Shown here: in pieces, positions 7,450 to 17,245 of the stretch
How positions within the stretch are numbered: the stretch's first letter is position 1
Layout of the letters: each line of letters opens with the position of its first letter
DNA from: Rhizopus arrhizus
Taxonomy: Eukaryota; Mucoromycota; Mucoromycetes; Mucorales; Rhizopodaceae
Length of the DNA: 64,000 nucleotides
Assembly: GCA_024220505.1 (NCBI GenBank)
Contig: JAKZZE010000016.1
Span: forward strand, 1,178,001-1,242,000
Reading direction: 5' to 3'
The notes under the pieces: model-generated
What the model was told of the DNA's origin: nothing
Database searches by the model: none
The model's input: the letters and a program-made list of their open reading frames with translations, nothing else
Made by a program: the position numbers and the translations under genes

Positions 7450-10400
7450 TGATGAGTAGTAATACTTGTCGTTATAATGCATCCTCGGTCTCTACTACTG
7501 GTATGGTCCCAGTCCCTTCCTCTCCTTTGGTTTCCTCTGGTTCTCATGGCTCCCATGGTCCATCCTCTCCTTCATTCTCATCATCTTCTATCCCGCTCAC
7601 AATCGGCTTGTGGAATGCCAATGGGCTTCAAGAATCCACAGCCGAGGATCTCCTCCGTCACTGCCAGTCGTTCTCTTTGGTCTTCATCACTGAAACCTGG
7701 TTGCTTCCGCCTCACAGGATCCGTACCTCTTGGACCCAGTTCAATCTGTATGGCTCTCCTGTGATCAACAGCTATCGTGGCTCTCAAGGTGTCTCTGCTC
7801 TGGTGTCTCCTCGGTGTCCGATGGCTGTGGTACAGTTCCCGGTTCATACCAAGTATGCTCTGGGTCTGCGGTTGGGTCGCTCCTTGCGTCTCATCTGCCT
7901 GTATTTGCCCCCTTCCTTGTCCAACGACGAGGTCTCTTCTGTATTGGTTTCGTTGCCCTTGACAGACGACACGATCATCTGTGGTGATCTGAACGCGCGT
8001 CTTGGTGCACTAACGGGTGATTCCGTTGCCAATACTCGAGGTTCGGTGCTGCTTCGCTGGTGTGAAGAACATGGTCTTTCTGTTCTGAACTCGACTCTCG
8101 CTCCTGGGGTGCCTACTTTCTTGTCCTTTCGTGGTGGTCAAGTCAAGCAAAGTATGATCGACTACTTCTTGACCAACATGACCTCTGTCCTTCGGTCCCC
8201 TCAGATGCAAGTCTATAGTGATCTCTCTCTTGGCTCTGACCACAAACTGTTGTCCTTGTCCTTTGACTATGCAGTCCCTGATGGTTATCCATCGCAGCCC
8301 GTTCTCTCTTCTTCTTCTTCTGCCCGTCGGCTATGGAACCTCTCTCGGTTGAAGGAACCCGATGTCTGTAGTCTGTACGTGGCCTCATTCCAGTCCTTGG
8401 TCTCTCCATTGGTTGATCAGCTCAAAGCTCTGAAGTCAAGTCCTCCTTCTGCTGCTCCGCCTATAGACGCTCTCAATGACACTCTGAATGAGGCGATCTA
8501 TAGTGCACTCGACAAGTCGGTTGGCTCTCGCTCTTCTCGACCTTCCCAATGGAAGCCATTCTGGAATGCGCACTTGCAAGAACTCGCCGATGTTCGTGAA
8601 CACCATTACCGCAAGTGGCGTCGAGCCATTGGCATTGACAAGGCCTTGTGGTGGGATCGACATCAGGTTGCTCAAGCCCGTTTCCGTAGTGCTCTCAAGT
8701 CTGCCAAACGTCTCTCTTGGCGTGCTTTCTGTGACTCTCTGGCCCGTGGCGAACTTGCTCGTGCGATGTCGAAGGTGAAGGTGATTCGGAACCGACGACG
8801 TCAACAGGTTGAATTTACTCATCCTGACGGCCCTGCTGCAGGTGCGAACGCGATGCGTCAACACCTTGCCTCGGTCTACTCTGGTGACGGTCTTCCGTCA
8901 AGGCGTCCTGACCCTCTGCCCTCTGTCTCTGGTATGGTGCCTTTTGACCTCGATAGTCAAGACCCTGGTATGCCCTCGTTCTCTGCTGACAGTGTGGGTT
9001 CACTGATGCGACGTCTCCCTCTGCGTAAGGCTCCTGGTCCTGACCACTTGCGTACGGAGATGCTCCTCCCCATCAAGTCTGTTCTGGCCCCACTGCTCTC
9101 TTTGCTTTTCAGTATCTGCTACCAGTGGTCATATACCCCTTCTCTCTGGCGTCAAGCACAGGTGGTCCCCATTCACAAAAAGGGTGATCCTACCTCGCCA
9201 GGGAACTATCGTCCAATCTCCTTGACCTCCATCGTCCGCAAGCTCTTTGAGATGTGTCTCTTTCCCTTTGTTGAAGATGTCTCTCCTCCGCTCGATGTAG
9301 TTCAAGGTGGTTTCCGTCACCAGCGTAGTGCATTGGATCAAGCTCTCTGTCTCCATGATCTGATGCACTCTTACCGACGCCGACACAATCATTATCCTGT
9401 GGTCGCTTTCTTGGACATCAAGTCAGCCTATGATACAGTCGATCGTCGTATCATATGGCAATCGATGCTCGCCTCTTCTGCTCCTCTGTCCTTGGTGTCC
9501 TTGTTGGCCAACATGTTTGATGATGTCTCGGTGTCTGTGTTGTTGCAGAACAATGTCTCTGATCCGTTTGTGCCGAGTACAGGTGTCCTTCAGGGCTCTG
9601 TCTTGAGTCCTCACCTGTACTCGATCTATGTCAACACATTGCCAGCTCTGCTTCGTTCTGCTGCTTCACCAACAACCACCTCGGTGTTATCGGTGTCTCC
9701 TTCTGGTCCTCCTGGTCCTGGTGCTCTGGTCTCCGATGGTCTTCCCTTTGGTCCTTTGGTTGGTACTGCTGCTTTGTCTTCCTCGTCTCTGTCGCCCACA
9801 CCCATCAACAGTCTGTTGTATGCGGATGATGTGGCACTGGTTGGGTCTGCTAGCGAAGTTCGGCATATGCTGGACCTAGCACAGATCCATTCTCTGACTC
9901 TTGGTTACAAGTGGAGTCCACCAAAGTGTGCCGTCCTCAATGCACCTTCTCCAGGTTCAAGTCGCTTTGTTCAGATGTCGTTGTATGATGAAGATCTTCC
10001 CTCTGTTGAGGAGTTCACTTATCTTGGTGTCCCTTTCGATGGTAAAGGTATCTCTGTCTCTGCCATGATAAAGAATCGCTCTTCAAGTACCTTGGCGGCT
10101 ATGGCTCAACTTCACTCTATGGGTCTTAACCGTCAAGGCTTTACTCTGCTTCTCTCTTCTCGTCTCTTTGCTGCCTTCATCCGTCCTAAGCTCGAGTACG
10201 GCCTTGCTATTGCTCGACTTACAAGAAAGGACGGTGAAGAGCTCAACCGTGCTCAAGACCGGTGTCTACGAATGCTTGTCGGTGGTCACCGAACTGCCTC
10301 GACTGTCGTCCTCCGCCATATCACCAATCTGCCGTCAATGACATTTCGAGCAGATACCTTGGTTCTGAAGTTCTGCCTTCGATTCAATGGCCTTCCTGAT

Positions 10401-11003
10401 GACTGTCTCTTGTCTCTGCTATCCTCTTCTGTTCCGTCGTCATTGCTGACACAGCTCCGTAAGCGGCAAATCGTACTCGACTACCCTTCGGATGCTCCTC
10501 TTTCGTCTTCTCGTCTTGCTTCTTGGTTGCGAAGGTATCGTCAAGATCAATTTCAAAGCTTCTTACAGTCCACCCCTCAGGTTCTGATTCGCGCTTGTCG
10601 TCCTGTTCTCCGGGTGGATCCCATCCTGTACTTGCCTGCCTCCCGTGCTGACCGGTCTCGTCTTGTTAGATGGCGCATGGGTTGGATCCCAGGCAAGCCT
10701 GCTCCCTGTTCCTGTGGTCTTGGCGATACTTCTCGTTCTCACCTCATGGTCTGTACCTTGGTTCCTTTTGCTCTTTGGTGCTGTCTACCTGTACCGCCGA
10801 CTGGTTATGTGGGTCACCACATAGACTATGTCTTGAACTTGCTTCCTGTCTCTGCTTCTGCTCGTTGTCCGCCATTTTGGTCCGCTCTTTGTCAGATCCT
10901 CTGTCACTTTGACAAGATCTGTCATCCTGACATCGAGTACAACTCGTCTTCTCTGCCAGGTCAAGTCTGGATTGACAAGTCCTCTGCTGCTACTACTCCC
11001 TAA
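7449..11003 (+). CDS. LINE ORF2: AP-endonuclease and reverse transcriptase (unit C)
   Basis: 1184 residues. Two Ser-coding microsatellite stretches (in the leader and just before ARRLWNLS) account for the small length difference from unit B. The endonuclease residues (WNANG, TETW, GDLNAR, SDH) and reverse transcriptase YADD are present. The C-terminal third differs from unit B in a continuous block from about residue 835 to 1035 and then becomes the same again, a mosaic pattern. Confidence 0.95.
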   Translation: MMSSNTCRYNASSVSTTGMVPVPSSPLVSSGSHGSHGPSSPSFSSSSIPLTIGLWNANGLQESTAEDLLRHCQSFSLVFITETWLLPPHRIRTSWTQFNLYGSPVINSYRGSQGVSALVSPRCPMAVVQFPVHTKYALGLRLGRSLRLICLYLPPSLSNDEVSSVLVSLPLTDDTIICGDLNARLGALTGDSVANTRGSVLLRWCEEHGLSVLNSTLAPGVPTFLSFRGGQVKQSMIDYFLTNMTSVLRSPQMQVYSDLSLGSDHKLLSLSFDYAVPDGYPSQPVLSSSSSARRLWNLSRLKEPDVCSLYVASFQSLVSPLVDQLKALKSSPPSAAPPIDALNDTLNEAIYSALDKSVGSRSSRPSQWKPFWNAHLQELADVREHHYRKWRRAIGIDKALWWDRHQVAQARFRSALKSAKRLSWRAFCDSLARGELARAMSKVKVIRNRRRQQVEFTHPDGPAAGANAMRQHLASVYSGDGLPSRRPDPLPSVSGMVPFDLDSQDPGMPSFSADSVGSLMRRLPLRKAPGPDHLRTEMLLPIKSVLAPLLSLLFSICYQWSYTPSLWRQAQVVPIHKKGDPTSPGNYRPISLTSIVRKLFEMCLFPFVEDVSPPLDVVQGGFRHQRSALDQALCLHDLMHSYRRRHNHYPVVAFLDIKSAYDTVDRRIIWQSMLASSAPLSLVSLLANMFDDVSVSVLLQNNVSDPFVPSTGVLQGSVLSPHLYSIYVNTLPALLRSAASPTTTSVLSVSPSGPPGPGALVSDGLPFGPLVGTAALSSSSLSPTPINSLLYADDVALVGSASEVRHMLDLAQIHSLTLGYKWSPPKCAVLNAPSPGSSRFVQMSLYDEDLPSVEEFTYLGVPFDGKGISVSAMIKNRSSSTLAAMAQLHSMGLNRQGFTLLLSSRLFAAFIRPKLEYGLAIARLTRKDGEELNRAQDRCLRMLVGGHRTASTVVLRHITNLPSMTFRADTLVLKFCLRFNGLPDDCLLSLLSSSVPSSLLTQLRKRQIVLDYPSDAPLSSSRLASWLRRYRQDQFQSFLQSTPQVLIRACRPVLRVDPILYLPASRADRSRLVRWRMGWIPGKPAPCSCGLGDTSRSHLMVCTLVPFALWCCLPVPPTGYVGHHIDYVLNLLPVSASARCPPFWSALCQILCHFDKICHPDIEYNSSSLPGQVWIDKSSAATTP

Positions 11004-11200
11004 TGACAAGCGCTCTGATCCACCCTCTGGCTTCTACCTCCCACTGCCAAACCATTTTAGTGCACGATGCGGAGGAGACCATGGTGTTGACGAGTTGCTC
11101 AGTAGTTAGCGTCTCCATTGGCCTTTTCTCTTTCCTTTTTTTTCGCTCTTGTGTGCTCTGCGAGTGTTTTTTGTTTCTTGTCTTTTCTTTTTGTACTTGA
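11003..11200 (+). CDS. candidate LINE ORF3 (unit C)
   Basis: 65 codons from the TAATG at the ORF2 stop. The first about 45 residues match the other copies; the frame then closes early after an extra T in a T run. Weak candidate. Confidence 0.3.
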   Translation: MTSALIHPLASTSHCQTILVHDAEETMVLTSCSVVSVSIGLFSFLFFRSCVLCECFLFLVFSFCT

Positions 11201-11478
11201 GTATGACTATCATGATATTTATCGCTTGTCAATATACTCCTAATATATATTAATAAAAAATCTTCGTCTAAACCAAGAAGCCAACTTTTCTTTCGCTTTT
11301 GGTTAAAAAGGTAAACTTGACTCTTTTTTGGAAAGCCGATATCTCTGTCAAATCTATCCATCCATCAACAATTTTTACATCAATCGACGCCTTTTGATCT
11401 ATACTTTTATTTGGTTCAACTCTTATTCTGATATCTTCACTACTTGTTGCTTAATCATTCCTGAAAGTTTGCATCCAA

Positions 11479-11859
11479 ATGTCAACAACAAGAAATACTA
11501 GAGGATCCAAAATCCTGAATGCCGCCGCCGGACACAATTCGTCCGACCACGAAGTCACTGTTCAGAGTCTAAGTCACGCACTTCAAGCTGTCACTGCTCG
11601 TCTCTCTGCTCTTGAACAGCTCAAGCTAGAGCTTGAAACTTTGCGAGGTGAGAATGCTCGCCTTGCCGAAACAACCCAATCTCAAGCCAATGAGATTGCT
11701 TCCCTGCGTGCCCAATTGGCCGCACAAACTACCGGGGTCCCTACAAGCACCCCCAATTCAAGTACCGCTGCTTCTTCTGCTGCCGCTCCTAACGGTGCTA
11801 AAGAGTCCGTTCCTTCGCCCTCCTTGGGTACTGCTGCCTCGTCTTGGGCTACTGTTGTC
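11479..11859 (+). pseudogene. LINE ORF1, N-terminal fragment (unit D)
   Basis: The first 127 codons of ORF1 (coiled coil and linker) up to the transposon insertion within the codons for the SSWATVVS region; translation then runs four codons into the transposon and stops. The remainder of ORF1 lies on the opposite strand at 14454-15059. Confidence 0.93.
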
Positions 11860-12024
11860 GGATGGTTGTAACTTTGCTGCCGTCGGACTTTAAAATTTTC
11901 AATTTCCTTATTAGGAAATCCCCATTTTTAGGCATTTAGCTGTAATAACCCGTAAAATAGAATTGTATTATGCATGTTATTGTCCAGATTGGTTAGGGCG
12001 TCAGTTTCCTAAGCAAGAGGTCAC
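11860..12024 (+). repeat. Merlin-like terminal inverted repeat, left, with tRNA-like segment
   Basis: The inner part holds a tRNA-like stretch: GATTGGTTAGGGCG (near 11987-12000, D-arm/A-box-like), a TTCCTAA anticodon-loop-like segment, and AGTTCGACCC (about 12025-12034, B-box-like). A run of seven T follows at about 12047, a possible Pol III stop. The mirrored repeat in each element has the same arrangement with GGTTCGAA as B-box and a longer T run. Confidence 0.6.
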
Positions 12025-12195
12025 TAGTTCGACCCTTACATATACCTTTTTTTGAAATTTTGGTAGTAATTTTTTAAGTCTGAGTTTTTTCTTTTTGTGA
12101 CTTAAATTTTTTGAAATAATTTTTTTTCCATTTCGCGTTTTTCCTCTTTTTTTTTTCTTCCCTTTTTACATTTTTCAAATTAAAGTTAGTATATT

Positions 12196-13588
12196 ATGTC
12201 TTTTATCAACATTTCAACTGCAAACTACACCAATCCTGCTGGTATTCGTCGTCAAAGACCTGTTACTTCACCAAGCAACCCTATTATTATTGTTGATTCT
12301 GATGAAGAAGTAGAAGAAATGCGTTTAGAAACTGAACAAACTTCAGATTTGGATGAAGCATTTATTTCTATCAATAACGACGATAATGAGGAATTATTGG
12401 AAATAGAAGATTTTGAAGTTGATGAAGAGTTACATGACAGTAATATTTTGCCAGACAATTGGAGCATAGAGCAAAATGTTCCTATTATGTCCACCAGAAC
12501 GTTTTTTTTAACTTTTGGAACAGAAGAAGCGTGTATGCAGTAAGTATAAAAGTATAACGAAATATTCTTTTATGCAATATTAGTAACTCTATTTTTTTTT
12601 TATAAATTAGATTTTTTATTAATAATGGAATTTATTATGGAAGCAATACTGTTTATCGTTGCAATGGTGCTGAAGGAAGTATTATGTACTTGGAACAAAC
12701 AGGAAGTATTCCACGTTGGAGATGTAATGGCATAATAATAAACCAAGAAACCGGTGAAAAGTGCTGTAATGGACGTCAAATAGCCGTACGAAATGCTTCC
12801 TTTTTTAGTCATCGCAACTTACCAACCTATGACACACTTTCGATTCTTTACTTTTGGAGTTTAAAAATACGCCGCATGACAATTTCTACCATGGTTGGAT
12901 GCTCTCCTAATACAGTACGTAAAACATTAACAGATTGGTACCAAGTCTTACAAGAAGATTTGCAGCAAAACGACTGTAAAATTGGAGGCTATGATGTGGA
13001 TGGAAATCCAATCGTGGTAGAAATTGATGAATCAAAGTTTGGAAAACGAAAGTATCATCGTGGACACCGTGTGGAGGGTGTTTGGGTGGTTGGTGGTGTG
13101 GAAAAGACACCTGAACGAAAGTGTTTTCTAGTTGTAGTTAATAACAGAAACACGGAAACGATGGATACAATTATCCAAAACTATGTTGCAGATGGATCGA
13201 TAGTACATACAGACTGTTGGCGAGCCTACGAAAATATGGTAAACCTTGGAATGAATTTAATACATCGAACTGTCAACCATAGTGTAACATTTCGCGATGG
13301 CGATGTTCACACTAACACTATTGAGGGTAAGAATAAGATTACTATATACAAAGGTTTATAGTTCAAAATTATTCTAAAATTTCTTTAGGAACATGGAATG
13401 GAATAAAAATGAATGTAACTCCTGCTCTCAGAACGAAGAAAATGATGCCTTGGTTGCTTATTGAATTTATTTGGCGAAGAAAGCATCATAACGACATATT
13501 TAACGGTATAATAAATTGCCTTAAGAATGTTAGCTTTGATCGAGCTCAACGTAATCCAGCCTGGCTAACAGAACTTGCTGCAGAATAA
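12196..13588 (+). CDS. Merlin-like transposase (ISXO2-type DDE), copy 1
   Basis: Three exons: 12196-12539, 12611-13326 and 13389-13588, with introns 12540-12610 (GTAAGT...TTAG) and 13327-13388 (GTAAGA...TTAG), giving 419 residues. The joins restore one frame, and the second puts the catalytic Glu in a typical IEGTWNGIK setting. The N-terminus is acidic (DSDEEVEE). Residues about 132-170 hold a Cys-rich region (RCNG, RWRCNG, GEKCCNG) like the zinc ribbon of this family, followed by a helix-turn-helix-like stretch (TISTMVGCSPNTVRK). Catalytic candidates are D254 (VEIDESKFGKRK), D316 (VHTDCWRAY) and E353 (NTIEG). All are present and no internal stop is seen, so it may be active. The protein is expected to cut at the terminal repeats and insert the element. 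Confidence 0.9.
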
Positions 13589-13871
13589 TAATTATAATAG
13601 AAAATAAAAGTAAAAATCTTTGTTAAAATGTTAATATTATTTGAAGCAAGTATTATTAATACTTTATGTAAAAAAATAGCCAAAGTGTTAAGATAATCAA
13701 TTTAAAAAAAAAAATTGTAATGGTATTCGTTTTTGTGTGTTTACAATATAAATACAAAATAAAACGATACATAAAAGCGTTAATTTAAAAAAACGAATCA
13801 CAGCTATAAAACTGCAATTGCAACTTCCTAAAAAAAAAAAAAAAAAAGGATGCACCGCACGTTTCGAACCG
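13589..13871 (+). other. 3' non-coding part of Merlin-like copy 1
   Basis: AT-rich DNA between the transposase stop and the right terminal repeat. It holds an 18-A run at 13830-13847 next to the tRNA-like part of the repeat; read on the - strand this is a T run placed like a Pol III terminator. Nothing else is seen. Confidence 0.6.
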
Positions 13872-14045
13872 GTGACCTCTTGCTTAGGAAACTGACGCCC
13901 TAACCAATCTGGACAATAACATGCATAATACAATTCTATTTTACGGGTTATTACAGCTAAATGCCTAAAAATGGGGATTTCCTAATAAGGAAATTGAAAA
14001 TTTTAAAGTCCGACGGCAGCAAAGTTACAATTAACCGAGCATACT

Positions 14046-14454
14046 TGGTATGAACCGGGAACTGTACCACAGCCATCGGACACCGAGGAGACACCAGAGC
14101 AGAGACACCTTGAGAGCCACGATAGCTGTTGATCACAGGAGAGCCATACAGGTTGAACTGGGTCCAAGAGGTACGGATCCTGTGAGGCGGAAGCAACCAG
14201 GTTTCAGTGATGAAGACCAAAGAGAACGACTGGCAGTGACGGAGGAGATCCTCGGCTGTGGATTCTTGAAGCCCATTGGCATTCCACAAGCCGATTGTGA
14301 GCGGAATAGAAGATGATGAAGAGGATGATGATGGACCATGGGAGCCATGAGAACCAGAGGAAACCAAAGGAGAGGAAGGAGTTGACTGATCTGGGACCAT
14401 ACCAGATGTAGAGACCAAGGATGCATTATAATGACAAGTATTACTACTCATCAT
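14046..14454 (-). pseudogene. LINE ORF2, N-terminal fragment (unit D, inverted)
   Basis: Carries the Ser-rich leader and the first third of the endonuclease (WNANG and TETW). It is cut from the rest of ORF2 by the inversion and by copy 1 of the Merlin-like element; the frame runs on into the terminal repeat and stops there. Confidence 0.92.
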
Positions 14455-15059
14455 TATAATGATCCAAAGCTAGAGCGAGAGGCAGGACGGTGATGCTCAT
14501 AGTCATCAAGAGCCATGTCTTCAGCCATATCATCGTAATGGCGGGCAGTCTTGGGTCGATCTTCCTTAGCAGACAGAACTTCAGATACTGTCTCATCAGA
14601 GACAAGGGCTTGCGCCAACAAGTAACGAGAGACAGAGACAGCAACAGGATAGCGCAAGCGCTCTAAAGCCTTGCGAGAACGATCATCATTAATCAGTGAG
14701 ATAGCATGGCTACGCTCCTCGACAGAAACAGAGTCAAACTGGGGATCGGCCAGGTTGGCAGGGTCAAGTGGATCGAAAGTATCCAAGGTGGGGATCTTGG
14801 CCTTTTCGAGCAAGGACAGAAGAGCAGGCTTGTACTGCAGATGTACGAGCAGACCGACAACAGAGTGAGCAGGATAGCACACATCCAAGATGCGCCAGCT
14901 ATCCACACCAAGACGAGAGAGACGACGACGAGCTTCGGTGTAGGTCATCCTACGAGAGCGAGGTATATAAACATACTCGAAGCCTTGTTCACCAGACACA
15001 GGCTGGAAACCACGAGCAGCAGCGGCACGACGACGGAGTTTGTTCTTTGCAGAACGAGA
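14454..15059 (-). pseudogene. LINE ORF1, C-terminal fragment (unit D, inverted)
   Basis: Encodes the RNA-binding-like half of ORF1 from SRSAKNKLRRR to the end, separated from its N-terminal part at 11479-11859. The TAATG junction with ORF2 is preserved (reading leftward). Confidence 0.92.
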
Positions 15060-15068
15060 GACAACAGT

Positions 15069-17245
15069 GGTTAATTGTAACTTTGCTGCCGTCGGACTTT
15101 AAAATTTTCAATTTCCTTATTAGGAAATCCCCATTTTTAGGCATTTAGCTGTAATAACCCGTAAAATAGAATTGTATTATGCATGTTATTGTCCAGATTG
15201 GTTAGGGCGTCAGTTTCCTAAGCAAGAGGTCACCGGTTCGAAACGTGCGGTGCATCCTTTTTTTTTTTTTTTTTAGGAAGTTGCAATTGCAGTTTTATAG
15301 CTGTGATTCGTTTTTTTAAATTAACGCTTTTATGTATCGTTTTATTTTGTATTTATATTGTAAACACACAAAAACGAATACCATTACAATTTTTTTTTTT
15401 AAATTGATTATCTTAACACTTTGGCTATTTTTTTACATAAAGTATTAATAATACTTGCTTCAAATAATATTAACATTTTAACAAAGATTTTTACTTTTAT
15501 TTTCTATTATAATTATTATTCTGCAGCAAGTTCTGTTAGCCAGGCTGGATTACGTTGAGCTCGATCAAAGCTAACATTCTTAAGGCAATTTATTATACCG
15601 TTAAATATGTCGTTATGATGCTTTCTTCGCCAAATAAATTCAATAAGCAACCAAGGCATCATTTTCTTCGTTCTGAGAGCAGGAGTTACATTCATTTTTA
15701 TTCCATTCCATGTTCCTAAAGAAATTTTAGAATAATTTTGAACTATAAACCTTTGTATATAGTAATCTTATTCTTACCCTCAATAGTGTTAGTGTGAACA
15801 TCGCCATCGCGAAATGTTACACTATGGTTGACAGTTCGATGTATTAAATTCATTCCAAGGTTTACCATATTTTCGTAGGCTCGCCAACAGTCTGTATGTA
15901 CTATCGATCCATCTGCAACATAGTTTTGGATAATTGTATCCATCGTTTCCGTGTTTCTGTTATTAACTACAACTAGAAAACACTTTCGTTCAGGTGTCTT
16001 TTCCACACCACCAACCACCCAAACACCCTCCACACGGTGTCCACGATGATACTTTCGTTTTCCAAACTTTGATTCATCAATTTCTACCACGATTGGATTT
16101 CCATCCACATCATAGCCTCCAATTTTACAGTCGTTTTGCTGCAAATCTTCTTGTAAGACTTGGTACCAATCTGTTAATGTTTTACGTACTGTATTAGGAG
16201 AGCATCCAACCATGGTAGAAATTGTCATGCGGCGTATTTTTAAACTCCAAAAGTAAAGAATCGAAAGTGTGTCATAGGTTGGTAAGTTGCGATGACTAAA
16301 AAAGGAAGCATTTCGTACGGCTATTTGACGTCCATTACAGCACTTTTCACCGGTTTCTTGGTTTATTATTATGCCATTACATCTCCAACGTGGAATACTT
16401 CCTGTTTGTTCCAAGTACATAATACTTCCTTCAGCACCATTGCAACGATAAACAGTATTGCTTCCATAATAAATTCCATTATTAATAAAAAATCTAATTT
16501 ATAAAAAAAAAAATAGAGTTACTAATATTGCATAAAAGAATATTTCGTTATACTTTTATACTTACTGCATACACGCTTCTTCTGTTCCAAAAGTTAAAAA
16601 AAACGTTCTGGTGGACATAATAGGAACATTTTGCTCTATGCTCCAATTGTCTGGCAAAATATTACTGTCATGTAACTCTTCATCAACTTCAAAATCTTCT
16701 ATTTCCAATAATTCCTCATTATCGTCGTTATTGATAGAAATAAATGCTTCATCCAAATCTGAAGTTTGTTCAGTTTCTAAACGCATTTCTTCTACTTCTT
16801 CATCAGAATCAACAATAATAATAGGGTTGCTTGGTGAAGTAACAGGTCTTTGACGACGAATACCAGCAGGATTGGTGTAGTTTGCAGTTGAAATGTTGAT
16901 AAAAGACATAATATACTAACTTTAATTTGAAAAATGTAAAAAGGGAAGAAAAAAAAAAGAGGAAAAACGCGAAATGGAAAAAAAATTATTTCAAAAAATT
17001 TAAGTCACAAAAAGAAAAAACTCAGACTTAAAAAATTACTACCAAAATTTCAAAAAAAGGTATATGTAAGGGTCGAACTAGTGACCTCTTGCTTAGGAAA
17101 CTGACGCCCTAACCAATCTGGACAATAACATGCATAATACAATTCTATTTTACGGGTTATTACAGCTAAATGCCTAAAAATGGGGATTTCCTAATAAGGA
17201 AATTGAAAATTTTAAAGTCCGACGGCAGCAAAGTTACAACCATCC
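15069..17245 (-). mobile_element. Merlin-like DNA transposon, copy 2 (inverted)
   Basis: 2177 bp, the reverse complement of copy 1 apart from one-base differences in two homopolymers (intron 1 T run: 10 against 11; subterminal A run: 18 against 17). Terminal repeats are at 15069-15233 and 17081-17245. The flanks are GACAACAGT (15060-15068) and AGTATGCTC (17246-17254), again mismatched within the element but paired with those of copy 1. Confidence 0.93.
15516..16909 (-). CDS. Merlin-like transposase (ISXO2-type DDE), copy 2
   Basis: Exons on the - strand: 16909-16566, 16493-15778 and 15715-15516. The coding sequence appears to give the same 419-residue protein as copy 1, with the same D/D/E residues, zinc-ribbon-like cysteines and helix-turn-helix-like segment. 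The only gene-internal difference I found is one base in the T run of intron 1, so the two copies are either very recent or kept alike by conversion during recombination. Confidence 0.89.

Larger units (their letters stand above)
6268..11262 (+). mobile_element. LINE unit C, full length, apparently intact
   Basis: Lies directly between tags 6248-6267 and 11263-11282. Both large frames are open. Its ORF2 tail belongs to the second sequence class (ARLTRKDGEELN, LRFNGLPDDC, PSDAPLSSS), shared with D and G, whereas the front of the unit resembles B. Confidence 0.95.
11860..14036 (+). mobile_element. Merlin-like DNA transposon, copy 1
   Basis: 2177 bp with 165-bp terminal inverted repeats (11860-12024 and 13872-14036). 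The outer ends read GGATGGTTGTAAC (left) and, reversed, GGTTAATTGTAAC (right). It carries a three-exon transposase with a DDE fold of the ISXO2/IS1595 type, the hallmark of the Merlin superfamily, whose known target duplications of 8-9 bp agree with the 9 bp seen here. The left flank is ACTGTTGTC (11851-11859), but the right flank is GAGCATACT (14037-14045), so the flanks do not match each other; each matches one flank of copy 2. Copy 2 has the same length and appears identical apart from two homopolymer indels. Confidence 0.93.
14046..15059 (-). mobile_element. Inverted middle segment of LINE unit D
   Basis: This 1-kb piece runs from ORF1 codon about 128 to ORF2 codon about 137 but lies on the - strand. 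It is bounded by GAGCATACT (14037-14045) and GACAACAGT (15060-15068), the reverse complements of the duplications found at 17246-17254 and 11851-11859. Flipping it back restores the exact LINE sequence. Confidence 0.95.
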
